Positions 44,066 through 53,839 of a stretch of 64,000 bases of DNA are shown here, one piece after another. This DNA is from Bacteroidota bacterium. Lineage in GTDB: Bacteria > Bacteroidota > Bacteroidia > Chitinophagales > Chitinophagaceae. A model generated the notes under the pieces. That model worked only from the letters and a program-made list of their open reading frames with translations, was not told the origin of the DNA and did no database searches. A program made the translations under genes and the position numbers. The stretch is from positions 62,001 through 126,000 of the forward strand of contig JAEYWX010000014.1 in the NCBI GenBank assembly GCA_023428755.1, given 5' to 3'. Every line of letters begins with the position of its first letter. Position 1 is the stretch's first letter.

Positions 44066-45388
44066 CCAGGGAGCAGGATTGATCATTTGATTTTCCCTTG
44101 CTAAAATAAAATTCAATTCACCGTCACCATCGAGGTTGGTACCTACACGGCCGATTACCTGGCCTGTTTTGATCGTTTGTCCTTTGTTCACTGTTGTTGA
44201 ACTAAGGTTGCTGTATGTAGTAAAGTATTTTCCGTGACGTACCATTACAGCAGTGTTACCACCCACATCAAATACACTTACTACTTCACCATCAAAGCAA
44301 GCTTTTACCGAAGTACCTGCTGGTGATGCAATGGTGATAAAATCCTGGCTTCCCTTAATATTCGTTCCCGGAATGGTATATGGTCCAAAGTTGATCGAAA
44401 CAAATCCATTATCAACGGGGAACGGAAGCTTGCCTTTATTTCCTTCAAAACTGGTACCTAATGCCAGATCTTCTTTGTTGTATTCAAGATAGCTTACTTT
44501 CTTTTCTGGCACTGTCGGCTTCTCAACAGGTGCAGCTACCACCGGTGCTGTAGTTGTTGTAGTTGGATTGTTCTTTGCATTTTCTTTTGCGATACGATCA
44601 GCTTCTTTCTTTTCGTTGGCAATACGGTCACGTTCTGCTTTCGCTTTCGCATCGGCTTCTTTTTTCGCTGCTGCTATTTCACGGTTAATGATGGCCTGGA
44701 TCGATGCCTGCATTTGCTGTGCCTGCTTGCGCTTGGCCGCAATGGTATTGTTGATCTCTTTCTCTTTCTTCTTCAGATTATTTACAACACTGGCCTGCTC
44801 TTCTTTATCTTTTACCAACTCACCCATTTCTTTACTTTGATCTTGCAGTACGAGGCTTTTTTCTTTCCGGTTATTGGTGAGTTGTACAATCTTGTCTTTG
44901 TAAAGTGCTTCGGTTTTATGGATCACGGCTAACTGATCCGCCCTGTAACTGCGGTAGGCTTTCATATAAGCGATCCGCCGGATGGCATCATTAAAATTGG
45001 TGGCGGAGAAAATAAAATTCAGCACATCGTAACTGCTGCGGTTTTTGTAAGCATATACTACATTGTGTGCATACGCCAGTTTTAAGGTATCAAGATCTTT
45101 CTTCAACCGGCGCATTTCGATATACGATGCGTTAATGTCCTGTTCAATCGTACGCACCTGTTTGTTGATATTGTTGATGACTTCGTTGCGGAGACGTATT
45201 TTTTTCTGAATAAGTGTAAGCTGACCGATACTTTGCTTTTGGTTTTTCTTAATATCACTGTACTGCCTGTTGAGCACATCAATTTCCTGGAGCGTTTCCT
45301 TACGCTTGCGTTCCAGTTCTGCTTTGTCCTGCCCCAGCAGTGTTGCGGTGAGCAATGTGCAAACAGAGAGCAATATGATTTTCAGCAT
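44051..45388 (-). CDS. EnvC-like murein hydrolase activator with degenerate M23 domain
   Basis: The 445-residue protein has a signal peptide (ILLSVCTLLTATLLG), a long coiled-coil (about 20-260, ELERKRKETLQEI and further repeats), a low-complexity Ala/Pro linker, and a LytM/M23 domain (about 320-445). The zinc ligands of M23 enzymes are not kept: the HxxxD site reads IKGSQDF, the YxHL motif reads YSNLS, and the last HFE reads LNFIL. Only one His (RHGKY) is left. E. coli EnvC is also inactive and activates amidases AmiA/AmiB, so that role is likely. It is the last gene of the leftward porU-porV-ispF-dut run. Confidence 0.9.
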   Translation of the reverse strand: MLKIILLSVCTLLTATLLGQDKAELERKRKETLQEIDVLNRQYSDIKKNQKQSIGQLTLIQKKIRLRNEVINNINKQVRTIEQDINASYIEMRRLKKDLDTLKLAYAHNVVYAYKNRSSYDVLNFIFSATNFNDAIRRIAYMKAYRSYRADQLAVIHKTEALYKDKIVQLTNNRKEKSLVLQDQSKEMGELVKDKEEQASVVNNLKKKEKEINNTIAAKRKQAQQMQASIQAIINREIAAAKKEADAKAKAERDRIANEKKEADRIAKENAKNNPTTTTTAPVVAAPVEKPTVPEKKVSYLEYNKEDLALGTSFEGNKGKLPFPVDNGFVSINFGPYTIPGTNIKGSQDFITIASPAGTSVKACFDGEVVSVFDVGGNTAVMVRHGKYFTTYSNLSSTTVNKGQTIKTGQVIGRVGTNLDGDGELNFILARENQMINPAPWLRGR

Positions 45389-45472
45389 AGGTATCGTGTT
45401 TGTTTGGTTACAAAAATAAGACTTGAAGCCCGAAAAGAGTTAACGCCGTGTTTTCTAAAAACGTATGCTTTC

Positions 45473-46303
45473 TCAGATTCTTTTGAATTTTTTAGGAATT
45501 GTAAACGGGTAATTCATCTCTTCATTAAACTTATAGTCTTTGAATTTTAACTCTACATCCAGTTTTGTTTGCTGTAAAATCGTGATCTTACGTTGGGTAG
45601 AAAAGTGCACGCCTGTTTTTGTTTCGTAGTTATTATAGATCAAATCACAGGTACGGTTCAAAGCCGGATCATTATCGTCCAGTTTGCTTTTTTGAATAGT
45701 ATAATCTGCCCCTACCGATAAAAGATTTTTAAATAACGAAGCAAAGCTCAACAGCGCATATCCGTTGGCGTTATTGGTGTAGGTGGTGATACTGTCTTTA
45801 TTAAAGAAGATGGGGTTGCCCACCAAGAGGTTTTGCAAATCAGCAAATGAAAAAGGGATTTGGCTCAGTTCCTGTATATGGCTCAACGGTCGAACCTGGT
45901 AGGTATTGGCCAGCTTGTCCATTACTTTAATACTGTCTTTGCTGATGAGCACACGGATTCCTTCAATGCCGATATCATTCCCCAGCGATATCCAGATCAA
46001 ACTGTCTTTGAGCATACGCACATTGGCAACAAAATCGGGTTGCTTTCCTTTGCTGTTGCTGTAATCAACTTTTATTTTAGCAGAGAAGGTGCGGAACTCT
46101 ATGTACTTCTGCTGCACATTGGTCAACACATCGTTCACCATACGCATGGTATCTTCCCGGGTAGGAAGTTTTTCAACAGGTGTTTCCGGCACAGCAACTG
46201 TATCTTTTTTCACCATTGCCTGCTGAATTGTTTTGGTTGACTTGCAGGCCGAAAAAGCCAACAGCAAAACGCTTGCAAAAAATATTGAAACTAAATTCTT
46301 CAT
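45473..46303 (-). CDS. DUF4292 lipoprotein
   Basis: The 276-residue protein has a lipoprotein signal (FFASVLLLAFSAC, Cys19). It matches the DUF4292 pattern with a LolA-like, beta-rich body: TVKIKVDYSN-type strands (IKVDYSNSKGKQPDF), an LKDSLIWISLGNDIGIEGIRVLIS stretch, and C-terminal strands TGVHFSTQRKITILQ. LolA-like folds bind acyl chains of lipoproteins, but this job is not known for DUF4292. The gene is 5 bp after dut and in a set of genes often found next to porV in Bacteroidota, so it may share regulation with them. Confidence 0.88.
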   Translation of the reverse strand: MKNLVSIFFASVLLLAFSACKSTKTIQQAMVKKDTVAVPETPVEKLPTREDTMRMVNDVLTNVQQKYIEFRTFSAKIKVDYSNSKGKQPDFVANVRMLKDSLIWISLGNDIGIEGIRVLISKDSIKVMDKLANTYQVRPLSHIQELSQIPFSFADLQNLLVGNPIFFNKDSITTYTNNANGYALLSFASLFKNLLSVGADYTIQKSKLDDNDPALNRTCDLIYNNYETKTGVHFSTQRKITILQQTKLDVELKFKDYKFNEEMNYPFTIPKKFKRI

Positions 46304-46308
46304 TGTTT

Positions 46309-46743
46309 TTATTGTTTTCCGGTGCTGCCAAATCCGCCATCACTACGTTCTGTTTGTTCCAGCTCAACGGCAAGGCTCCAATCTATTTTTTCGATTTTCT
46401 GAATCACCATTTGTGCAATACGGTCTCCATTTTGTACGGACTGTACTTCGTTACTGAGATTGATTAAAATTATCTTAATTTCTCCACGGTAATCGGCATC
46501 AATGGTGCCCGGCGTATTTAAACAGGTAATGCCTTGTTTAATTGCCAGTCCGCTTCGGGGGCGTATTTGTGCTTCATAACCTTCTTCCAGTGCAATAAAT
46601 AACCCGGTAGGGATCAGCGCCCGTTCCAATGGTTGTAATTTAACCGGTTCTGTAACAAATGCACGGATGTCCATGCCACTGCTGCCTTCAGTAGCATAAG
46701 CAGGCAATGGATTGTTCGATTGATTAATGATCTTAACTGTCAT
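46309..46743 (-). CDS. dut: dUTP diphosphatase
   Basis: A 144-residue trimeric dUTPase that hydrolyses dUTP to dUMP and pyrophosphate, keeping uracil out of DNA and feeding thymidylate synthesis. All five motifs are present: GSSGMDIRAF (I), RPRSGLA (II), NTPGTIDADYRGEI (III, with the catalytic Asp), GDRIAQMVI (IV) and GGFGSTGKQ (V). The length is typical. It starts 6 bp downstream of ispF and ends 5 bp before the DUF4292 gene, so co-transcription is almost certain. Confidence 0.97.
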   Translation of the reverse strand: MTVKIINQSNNPLPAYATEGSSGMDIRAFVTEPVKLQPLERALIPTGLFIALEEGYEAQIRPRSGLAIKQGITCLNTPGTIDADYRGEIKIILINLSNEVQSVQNGDRIAQMVIQKIEKIDWSLAVELEQTERSDGGFGSTGKQ

Positions 46744-46749
46744 GCCAAT

Positions 46750-47226
46750 TTATTTTTCTAACAATACAGTTGCATGAGCTACCAATCCTTCTTCTCTTCC
46801 TACAAAACCCAGTTGCTCAGTGGTAGTTGCTTTTACTGAAACACAATCTGTATCCAGTTCAAGAATAGCGGCAATGGTTGATTGCATAGCTGCAATATAA
46901 GGCTTGATCTTTGGGGCCTGTAAGCAAAGTGTACTGTCCACATTTACTACTCGGTAACCTTTCTCTTTGATCTTATCAAAACTTTGCTGCAATAATATTT
47001 TACTGTCGATGTCTTTGTATGCAGCAGATGTATCGGGGAAATGTGTACCAATATCACCAAGTGCCAATGCTCCCAACATAGCATCGCAAATGGCATGCAA
47101 CAATACATCTGCATCGCTGTGCCCTACTGCTCCTTTGTGATGTGGTATTTCAACGCCGCCAATAAAAAGTTTTCGTCCTTCTGCCAATTGATGATAATCA
47201 ATGCCAGTGCCAATTCTGATTGCCAT
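46750..47226 (-). CDS. ispF: 2-C-methyl-D-erythritol 2,4-cyclodiphosphate synthase IspF
   Basis: The frame runs to 47271, but the ATG at 47226 (MAIRIGTGIDYHQLAEGR) is the family start, giving 158 residues. It forms MEcPP in the MEP isoprenoid pathway; a zinc site is formed by Asp10 and His12 (GIDYHQ) and His in GHSDADVLLHAICDA. The remaining motif, KATTTEQLGFVGREEG, is complete. The usual GxGYDVH opening has shifted to GTGIDYH, a minor variation that keeps D-x-H. The gene is 6 bp from dut and 65 bp from porV. Confidence 0.96.
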   Translation of the reverse strand: MAIRIGTGIDYHQLAEGRKLFIGGVEIPHHKGAVGHSDADVLLHAICDAMLGALALGDIGTHFPDTSAAYKDIDSKILLQQSFDKIKEKGYRVVNVDSTLCLQAPKIKPYIAAMQSTIAAILELDTDCVSVKATTTEQLGFVGREEGLVAHATVLLEK

Positions 47227-47291
47227 AATGTAAATAAAAAAGCGAAGGTAAACTACCTCCGCTTCTGACAAAATCTTTTCTCTGCAATCAA

Positions 47292-48443
47292 TTACTGAGC
47301 CGATTCACCTCCATCGCCACCTAAATCAAAGATGAGGCTGAATCGTGTTGTATTGCTTAATGGGTTTCGATTAATTCCCTGTCCTGTTGGTACAAGATAA
47401 GAGAAGTTAAAACCAAGCTTGTTGTATTTCACACCGGCACCTGCGCTGAAGAAACGACGGTTGCCTTTTGTTCTCGCTTCATAAAAATAACCGGCACGTG
47501 CAAAGAACTGATCGTTATATCCATATTCCAAACCGGTTGATATTTGAAATTCTTTTAACTCTTCGCCAAATCCACCGGGTGCATCACCAAATGAAGAGAA
47601 CCAACTGCCAACAACACTTTTGTTGCGGTAATTATCTCTCGCAGCAACTGAGGTATCGGTTGGCGGTGTTGGCACTAACAATTTATTAATGTCAAGTCCA
47701 AAGCTAATGGTATTTGTTTCATCAATTGCCTTTGTATACATGGCGCCAATACCAAGATTGGCAGGTATGTAATCTTTACCACGTGCATCGTTGGTATAAG
47801 CGATCTTACTTCCAAGATTGCTCATTACTGCTCCGGCTGTAAAACCGGTTCCCTGCTCGTTGAGTCCATTATAATAAAATGAAATATCGCCTGCAACAGC
47901 CGTACCGGGTTTATAAGTAACACCATTGGTATTGCCGTTGGCAAGATTTGAATAGATAAAACGCAAAGCAATTCCGATACCGATCTGATCGCTCAACTTA
48001 CGGCTGTAGCCTGCATCAATCGCCCATTCACGTGGATTAAATTTCTGCAGATCATTACCTGCAAAGTCAGTAAACTGAATGCTTCCGAGATTGAAATAAC
48101 GCATTGATCCAGAAATTGCCTGGAGTTCATCAATTTGATGATAACCGGCAACGGTTCCGATAAACACATCATTCAATCCAAGATCTTTTAACCATGGGGT
48201 ATATGTCAGGGCAATAGTTGAACGTTGTTTGGCAAATGGGATTTTTGCCTGATTCCAGAACGATGAGTTTGCATCAGGTGATGTAGCAATTCCCATATCA
48301 CCCATACCTCCTGCACGTGCATCGGGCGAAATACGTAGCATGGGTACAGCAGTGGTTACAACATTAATTGGTTCCTGGGCAAAGATTTTTGAGGACAAGC
48401 AAAGAAGCATCATGCATAATAGGTATGCGTTTGTTTTTCTCAT
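47292..48443 (-). CDS. porV: T9SS outer-membrane shuttle protein PorV (LptO)
   Basis: Starting at the ATG at 48443 (MRKTNAYLLCMMLLCLSSKIFAQ), the 383-residue product has a signal peptide and the PorV/LptO family N terminus (PMLRISPDARAGGMGDMGIA, about 42-61). The rest is a 14-stranded FadL-like barrel; aromatic-ended strands continue to the final Phe-Xaa-Leu-Ile-Phe. PorV binds exported cargo after it leaves the SprA translocon and delivers it to the PorU sortase. It is directly downstream of porU (68-bp gap), the classical arrangement in Bacteroidota. Confidence 0.94.
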   Translation of the reverse strand: MRKTNAYLLCMMLLCLSSKIFAQEPINVVTTAVPMLRISPDARAGGMGDMGIATSPDANSSFWNQAKIPFAKQRSTIALTYTPWLKDLGLNDVFIGTVAGYHQIDELQAISGSMRYFNLGSIQFTDFAGNDLQKFNPREWAIDAGYSRKLSDQIGIGIALRFIYSNLANGNTNGVTYKPGTAVAGDISFYYNGLNEQGTGFTAGAVMSNLGSKIAYTNDARGKDYIPANLGIGAMYTKAIDETNTISFGLDINKLLVPTPPTDTSVAARDNYRNKSVVGSWFSSFGDAPGGFGEELKEFQISTGLEYGYNDQFFARAGYFYEARTKGNRRFFSAGAGVKYNKLGFNFSYLVPTGQGINRNPLSNTTRFSLIFDLGGDGGESAQ

Positions 48444-48511
48444 AAGAGTTGAAATTAGAGCCATAAAATTAGCAGAAATTAAATAAGCGATCAATTATAG
48501 ATTTGGGTTTA

Positions 48512-51500
48512 TCAGAGAAGGACCAACTTTTGCAATGCGGTTTGTTTTTTGCCAGCTGAATCTTTTATTTCCAGTTGGTAGATATAAACACCCCGGCCAA
48601 TTTTTGCACCATAATCATCACGTCCGTCCCACTCAATGTCAAAAGAACGGTTTCCGTCATTATTTATTGTACGCTGGATCGTTTTTACAATTTTTCCAGA
48701 CACTGTAAAAATGCGGATGAGCACCTGCAGGTTATCGCCGGGCCTGTTATGTTCAAACATAAATGTGGTACGTGTAGTAAATGGATTGGGATAATTATAT
48801 ACACGTTCCAGTTTTAATTCTTCATCTTTCACCACACGAAACTCAAGCCTGTATTCGTTGCTGTTGTTTTGTACATCCCACGCTTTTATTTTCAATACGT
48901 GCAATCCTTCCGTTAATACAGGCAATTGAAAGCGAACTGTACCCCGTTGATAGCTGTCGGCATCTGCTTCGTAATAATCATTCAATACAAAAAACTGGCT
49001 GTTATCATCATCCAATGTTGCTGTGAGATCATGCCCGATACCGGTTCCAACCGTATTGATGCCACTTGAATCAGAAAGTTTCAGAAACAACACAGGGGTT
49101 TCGTTGGTAATGCCGCCGTTTACAAATTTTTCATCGTTGAGATAAGCTTTTATATCCGGGCCGTCGCCATCTGTAACCGGATTGGCACCTGCACCACCAA
49201 CGATAATGGCTGTTTCAGCACCGTTGCCGTCAATGTTGCCGTTCTCTGCGTAATAACTGATCTTACCGTTTCCAAATTGATAGTTGATATCTTTCGGCAC
49301 AACAAAACTGTAACTGAATTCACCATTCGTAACTTTTGCTTTGCCTTTGAAAATAATATTTGATTGTTGATTGAAATCAGTTACAACACTTCCCGCATCG
49401 TTGCCGATTGTTTTTACCTGTTGTACTTTATCATAAATAACAGGATATACGTTACCATTGAATCCGGTGATGCGGTTACCATTTGCATCTGTTACTTCGC
49501 CTTTGATTGTGTACCTGTCCAATGCCTTTAATGTGTCAGCAAGAGGAAGCTGGTTGTTGATGGCAGTTGTTTTTACTTTCAAAGTCGGAAACCCTAACCG
49601 TACTGCAGGATCGCCCAGCAACGTAAACTTGCGGTTGTTGATAATATCTCCAAAGGTTTGATAGGTGAAATTTTTTGCCAGCTTCACTGCATCGCCCAAT
49701 GATGGATATACACCGTTTGCATCGGTTTGTAGTGCCAGTTTGAAATAATTATTGTTCATAATGCGGTTGCTGAATGCAAACACAACCCTTGTGGTGGTCA
49801 TTAATGCAATGGCACCTGTGCGTTCCCGTAATAATATATTCTCCCCTATTGAATTGATCAACGGATTATCATACGGCGCAAAATCACAGGTGGCAGTAAT
49901 AAACAATGGTAATTTATCTGCATTGCTCCAGGTGTTTACCATATCCTGGTCGAGAATTGCTTCGGCTGCCAGTCGCCGGCTGCCACCATGTCCGCTGTAA
50001 TTCCAGATTAATGTTCCGGCAAATAATTTACTGTTGATGGCCTGGTTTACATCGGGATAACGGCTGCCGCCACTTCCACTCTGCTGACGGTATGCATCCA
50101 GGTATATTTTTGGAACATTGAATGCAGGGTTTTGCTGAATAACCGATGCATGCAGTTCTGCATCATCGAGATGAATATTATTATCTTCATCATCTGCCAC
50201 CAACGTAATATCATTCCGCCAAGGACCAAAACTTTCTTTGGCATGATAACGGATAACTTTATCAACTACTGCTTTTGCTTCCTGGATTGTTTTGGCAGGA
50301 ATACGTCCGATACCAATGTCTAACAAACCTGCCGGAAAAGAACGGGCGATATCATCCTGATCATCCAATAAACCAAAAAAATCGTCGGAGGTATACGTAG
50401 CCAACGGATCTAAGGACGCATCACTTTCATAACAGGGAACAAGATTTGTATTGCCATTGATGCGATTGAGATAATCGTACGACGCATCTCCAAACAACAA
50501 TAAATAACGTGGACGTTTAGTTGTATCGGCACCTGCCCTGTCGTAAAACATTTTTACAAAGTTGCGGATGGCGGCTGCATCGGGCGAACCGGAAGCGAAT
50601 TCGTTATATACCTGTTCGGTTGTTACGGCCAATGTTGTAAGGCTTTGGTTTTGCCGATGCCAGTTTGCCAGCCGTTGTGCTTCCTGCAGCAACGAAGGGT
50701 GTGTAATGATAATGTAATTGGGTGAAGGCGCTCCGTGCAAATCCTGGTTTGCAATTTTTCCAACAGCAACCGGTTGCAAAAAATTTTGTTGATTGAAGGC
50801 AACATATTCACGTAAGCGCTCGGCAGTGTTTACAAACCTGAATTCATTTCCGCTTAATACACCCGTCATGTTTTGCGGACGCAACGGATCGGTTACATCC
50901 CACACCAGGCTGTTACTTACGGCACCCTGTAACCGAAATTCGGTAACGTTACCGGCTCCAACTGTTTCCCAATCTCTGAATAGCAATTGATCAACGTTGC
51001 TCAGGCTCAGTTGGCGCTGTGGAAATAACTCAAACCAATTGAGCCAGCCCTGTGCATTTACACTGCCTGCCTGGAAATTGTATTGAAGATTTAATGATGC
51101 CTGTGATATGCTGAACGATGCAACAAGTTCGTGTGCTGATGCTACCGGATCGTAGGTACCTGTACCAACCGGTGAAACCGTGTGTTGTGCAACTGCCGAA
51201 TTATTTGCCCTGATCAGGAACGAGCTGGACGCTCCATTGCTTCGGGCCGCTACATTGGAAACCAACTGCACGGATGCAGGGATGAGATTGGGAATGTTGA
51301 TCGAAAAATTTCGTGTGATAGTGCTGCCGGGCGTGTTGCTGAATTCTTCGCCATACCATTCTTTCCCGCTCCGTAAAAAATTAATGGTATCCCGTTCATG
51401 AAAATACCGGTCTTGAAAAGTCGTTACAACCCGGTTGGGAGCTACCCCCACTGTTCGGTTGGAGATCCGCAGGCCACCGCTGCCGATATTTATATAATAA

Positions 51501-51919
51501 TATGCTTCGTTGCTGTATAAATTCTTTCGATGGCGAAAGCGCTTATTGGCCGAGTCTTTCACCCATTGCTGCGGCCCGTTACTGTAGAACAAAAAATAAT
51601 CGTTTGCATTAAATATCCCATCGCCGCCATCCACCACCTGGATAGCATTCTCTGTAAGATCATCCGGCGGAACAATCGCATTACCCTCCGGTAACATTTG
51701 CCCCCCATTACCAAACAGGCGAATACTATTGCTTTGCAGGTTGGCAACATTTACTCCCAAGGATTGCAACAATGCGATGTTAACCCTGTACACGCCTGCC
51801 TCTTTTACAGAAATTTTATACCAATCGCCGCTTGCCAATACAGAATTGTTTCGATAGATGCGCTGGGCAGTACCGGAAAAAAACAGAAAGCAGCCAAGTA
51901 GCAGTGCGGTGTATCGCAT
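48512..51919 (-). CDS. porU: T9SS C-terminal signal peptidase (sortase) PorU
   Basis: The start at 51919 (MRYTALLLGCFLFFSGTAQ) gives a signal peptide and 1135 residues. It removes the C-terminal sorting domain of T9SS cargo and attaches the protein to the surface sugar anchor. Domains: an N-terminal beta-rich region, a gingipain-like C25 peptidase region (about 420-770) with the catalytic His in NYSGHGGSRRLA and Cys in FITATCDFAPYDN, Ig-like domains (about 780-1030), and its own C-terminal FlgD/sorting-like domain with NYPNPFTTRTTFMFEHN and GRGVYIYQLEIKD. A TATCTTTG promoter box lies just before the start. It shares its upstream region with divergent gldJ. Confidence 0.95.
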   Translation of the reverse strand: MRYTALLLGCFLFFSGTAQRIYRNNSVLASGDWYKISVKEAGVYRVNIALLQSLGVNVANLQSNSIRLFGNGGQMLPEGNAIVPPDDLTENAIQVVDGGDGIFNANDYFLFYSNGPQQWVKDSANKRFRHRKNLYSNEAYYYINIGSGGLRISNRTVGVAPNRVVTTFQDRYFHERDTINFLRSGKEWYGEEFSNTPGSTITRNFSINIPNLIPASVQLVSNVAARSNGASSSFLIRANNSAVAQHTVSPVGTGTYDPVASAHELVASFSISQASLNLQYNFQAGSVNAQGWLNWFELFPQRQLSLSNVDQLLFRDWETVGAGNVTEFRLQGAVSNSLVWDVTDPLRPQNMTGVLSGNEFRFVNTAERLREYVAFNQQNFLQPVAVGKIANQDLHGAPSPNYIIITHPSLLQEAQRLANWHRQNQSLTTLAVTTEQVYNEFASGSPDAAAIRNFVKMFYDRAGADTTKRPRYLLLFGDASYDYLNRINGNTNLVPCYESDASLDPLATYTSDDFFGLLDDQDDIARSFPAGLLDIGIGRIPAKTIQEAKAVVDKVIRYHAKESFGPWRNDITLVADDEDNNIHLDDAELHASVIQQNPAFNVPKIYLDAYRQQSGSGGSRYPDVNQAINSKLFAGTLIWNYSGHGGSRRLAAEAILDQDMVNTWSNADKLPLFITATCDFAPYDNPLINSIGENILLRERTGAIALMTTTRVVFAFSNRIMNNNYFKLALQTDANGVYPSLGDAVKLAKNFTYQTFGDIINNRKFTLLGDPAVRLGFPTLKVKTTAINNQLPLADTLKALDRYTIKGEVTDANGNRITGFNGNVYPVIYDKVQQVKTIGNDAGSVVTDFNQQSNIIFKGKAKVTNGEFSYSFVVPKDINYQFGNGKISYYAENGNIDGNGAETAIIVGGAGANPVTDGDGPDIKAYLNDEKFVNGGITNETPVLFLKLSDSSGINTVGTGIGHDLTATLDDDNSQFFVLNDYYEADADSYQRGTVRFQLPVLTEGLHVLKIKAWDVQNNSNEYRLEFRVVKDEELKLERVYNYPNPFTTRTTFMFEHNRPGDNLQVLIRIFTVSGKIVKTIQRTINNDGNRSFDIEWDGRDDYGAKIGRGVYIYQLEIKDSAGKKQTALQKLVLL

Positions 51920-51931
51920 AAATGAGAAATT

Positions 51932-51961
51932 CAAAGATACCTGAAAATGACTCCTGACAAT
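51932..51961 (-). promoter_or_regulatory. porU promoter
   Basis: On the minus strand, ATTG (51961-51958), 18-nt spacer, TATCTTTG (51939-51932). This is an exact -7 match and a one-mismatch -33. The ATG is 12 nt downstream, implying a very short leader. Confidence 0.7.
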
Positions 51962-52113
51962 GCCGGTATAAGAAAGCTCCAATGTTTGGAAAGCTGCAGC
52001 CATGCGTAATTTCACGGCATGCTAAGCAGAAATACTAAAAATTCTGACTGGCAGCTTGCTTTGTTTCAAAATTCCAAAAGATTCAACTATGTTTGTTGTA
52101 AGACCCAATAAAA

Positions 52114-52145
52114 TTTGGGTTGAGAAATCCAATACAATATTTTTG
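52114..52145 (+). promoter_or_regulatory. gldJ promoter
   Basis: TTTG (52114-52117), 20-nt spacer, TATTTTTG (52138-52145), matching the Bacteroidota TTTG/TAnnTTTG consensus. The gldJ ATG is 31 nt downstream. Confidence 0.7.
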
Positions 52146-52176
52146 AACATTACTCGTTAACTATCAAAACGAAGAG

Positions 52177-53724
52177 ATGAAAAACCTTTTCCGCATTCAG
52201 AATCTAGGTATCCTACTAATTGGGGCTACACTTATTACTTCTTGTAACTTATTCAAAAAGAAGCCGGAAAAGTCGGCTTCAACAGGTTGGACTTACAATG
52301 ATCCAAACGGCAGCGGCTTTCGTGTTGCAAAAGAAAAGGAACAGAAAACCGGTCCGGGACTTGTGTTTGTTGAAGGTGGTACTTTCACCATGGGTGCTGT
52401 GGAAGAAGATGTAATGCGTGACTGGAATAACATTCCACGCCGTGTAACAGTTGCTTCATTTTATATGGACGAATCAGAAGTGGCCAACGTTCATTATCGT
52501 GAATACCTCTTTTGGCTCGACCGCGTGTTCATGGATACTGCAATTACCAACCGTGCATTACCCGATACATTGGTTTGGAGAAGCGAACTGGCGTACAATG
52601 AACCATACGTGGAATATTATTTCCGCCATCCTTCTTATAACCTATATCCTGTTGTGGGTGTGAGCTGGAAACAAGCTTATGACTTTTGTTTGTGGCGTAG
52701 TGACCGTGTAAACGAAAACATCCTTTACGAAAAAGGAATCACAAACAAAAAAGCCGAACTGCAAAAACAAATGCAGGGTGGAGGTCAGGATAACTTCAAC
52801 ACAAAAGCGTACTTGTTAGGTGAATACCAGGCAACTCCCGGTAAAAACATTAAAAATTACAAAGATCCTATTACGAAGCAGGTGCCCACAAGTATCAGCT
52901 TTGAAGAGGGTTTAATTTTACCTGACTACCGTCTCCCTACAGAAGCAGAATGGGAATACGCAGCTTACGGCTATATTGCTCAAAACCCTAACCCACGCCG
53001 CAGCGAAAAGAAACGTGGTGAGGAGTTAACAGCCAACAAACAAGTATATCCTTGGGCCCAAAATGTAAATGGTTTGCGTGATGCCCGCAGAGGAAGCTGG
53101 CAAGGTCAGTTTCTTGCGAACTTCAAACGTGGATCTGGTGACAATATGGGTGTTGCCGGCGGTTTGAACGACCGTGCCTCTATTACAGGTCCGGTAAAAG
53201 CCTTCTATCCGAATGGTTTCGGGCTTTACAATATGGCAGGTAATGTGAGCGAGTGGGTAGCCGACGTTTACAGACCGATGACCTCTACAGACGGAGATGA
53301 TTTCAACTACTACCGTGGTAATAAATTCCAGCGTATGGACTTAAGCACCGGCAAGGCCGAAAGAGACTCTATGGGCCGTATTAAATACCGTGATGAAACT
53401 GAAGAAGAAGTAAAAAACCGCCGCAACTATCAAAAAGGATATGCTATTGATTACCTTGATGGAGATTCATTAAGCACAGTACAATATGGATATGGGGTTA
53501 CTACTTTAATAAGCGATAAGAGCCGTGTTTACAAAGGTGGCAGCTGGAACGATCGTGCTTATTGGTTAAGCCCTGGTTCACGCCGCTTCCTGGAAGAAGA
53601 TCAAAGCAGCTCACAAATTGGTTTCCGTTGTGCAATGACTCGTTACGGAAGTGCGGAAGGTAACGGTCGTAAAACCGGTAACTGGTTTGGAAAAAGAAAA
53701 CAAAACAACCGCAAAAGAAATTAA
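52177..53724 (+). CDS. gldJ: Gliding-motility/T9SS lipoprotein GldJ
   Basis: The 515-residue protein has a lipoprotein signal (LGILLIGATLITSC, Cys23). The body is a formylglycine-generating-enzyme (SUMF1-like) fold: VFVEGGTFTMGAVEED (about 67-82), RRVTVASFYMDESEVAN (about 88-104), RLPTEAEWEYAAYG (about 251-264), GLYNMAGNVSEWVADVY (about 350-366) and GGSWNDRAYW and GFRCAMTR at the end. GldJ and GldK have this fold without known enzyme activity. GldJ stabilises the gliding motor and T9SS. It is divergent from porU, the cluster seen in Flavobacterium. The C-terminal Lys/Arg-rich tail is unusual but expected for GldJ. Confidence 0.92.
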   Translation: MKNLFRIQNLGILLIGATLITSCNLFKKKPEKSASTGWTYNDPNGSGFRVAKEKEQKTGPGLVFVEGGTFTMGAVEEDVMRDWNNIPRRVTVASFYMDESEVANVHYREYLFWLDRVFMDTAITNRALPDTLVWRSELAYNEPYVEYYFRHPSYNLYPVVGVSWKQAYDFCLWRSDRVNENILYEKGITNKKAELQKQMQGGGQDNFNTKAYLLGEYQATPGKNIKNYKDPITKQVPTSISFEEGLILPDYRLPTEAEWEYAAYGYIAQNPNPRRSEKKRGEELTANKQVYPWAQNVNGLRDARRGSWQGQFLANFKRGSGDNMGVAGGLNDRASITGPVKAFYPNGFGLYNMAGNVSEWVADVYRPMTSTDGDDFNYYRGNKFQRMDLSTGKAERDSMGRIKYRDETEEEVKNRRNYQKGYAIDYLDGDSLSTVQYGYGVTTLISDKSRVYKGGSWNDRAYWLSPGSRRFLEEDQSSSQIGFRCAMTRYGSAEGNGRKTGNWFGKRKQNNRKRN

Positions 53725-53741
53725 TTCTATTTCGATTGATA

Positions 53742-53770
53742 AAAAGCCCTTCCTATCTGGAGGGGCTTTT
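53742..53770 (+). terminator. gldJ terminator
   Basis: A 12-bp stem with one wobble (AAAAGCCCTTCC / GGAGGGGCTTTT) and a 5-nt loop, followed by ATTTTAT. Confidence 0.75.
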
Positions 53771-53839
53771 ATTTTATCCTGGTTCAGAGATTTAGTTTTT
53801 AAAAAGGTGCAACAACTCTGAACAAACTATCTTCCTGAT

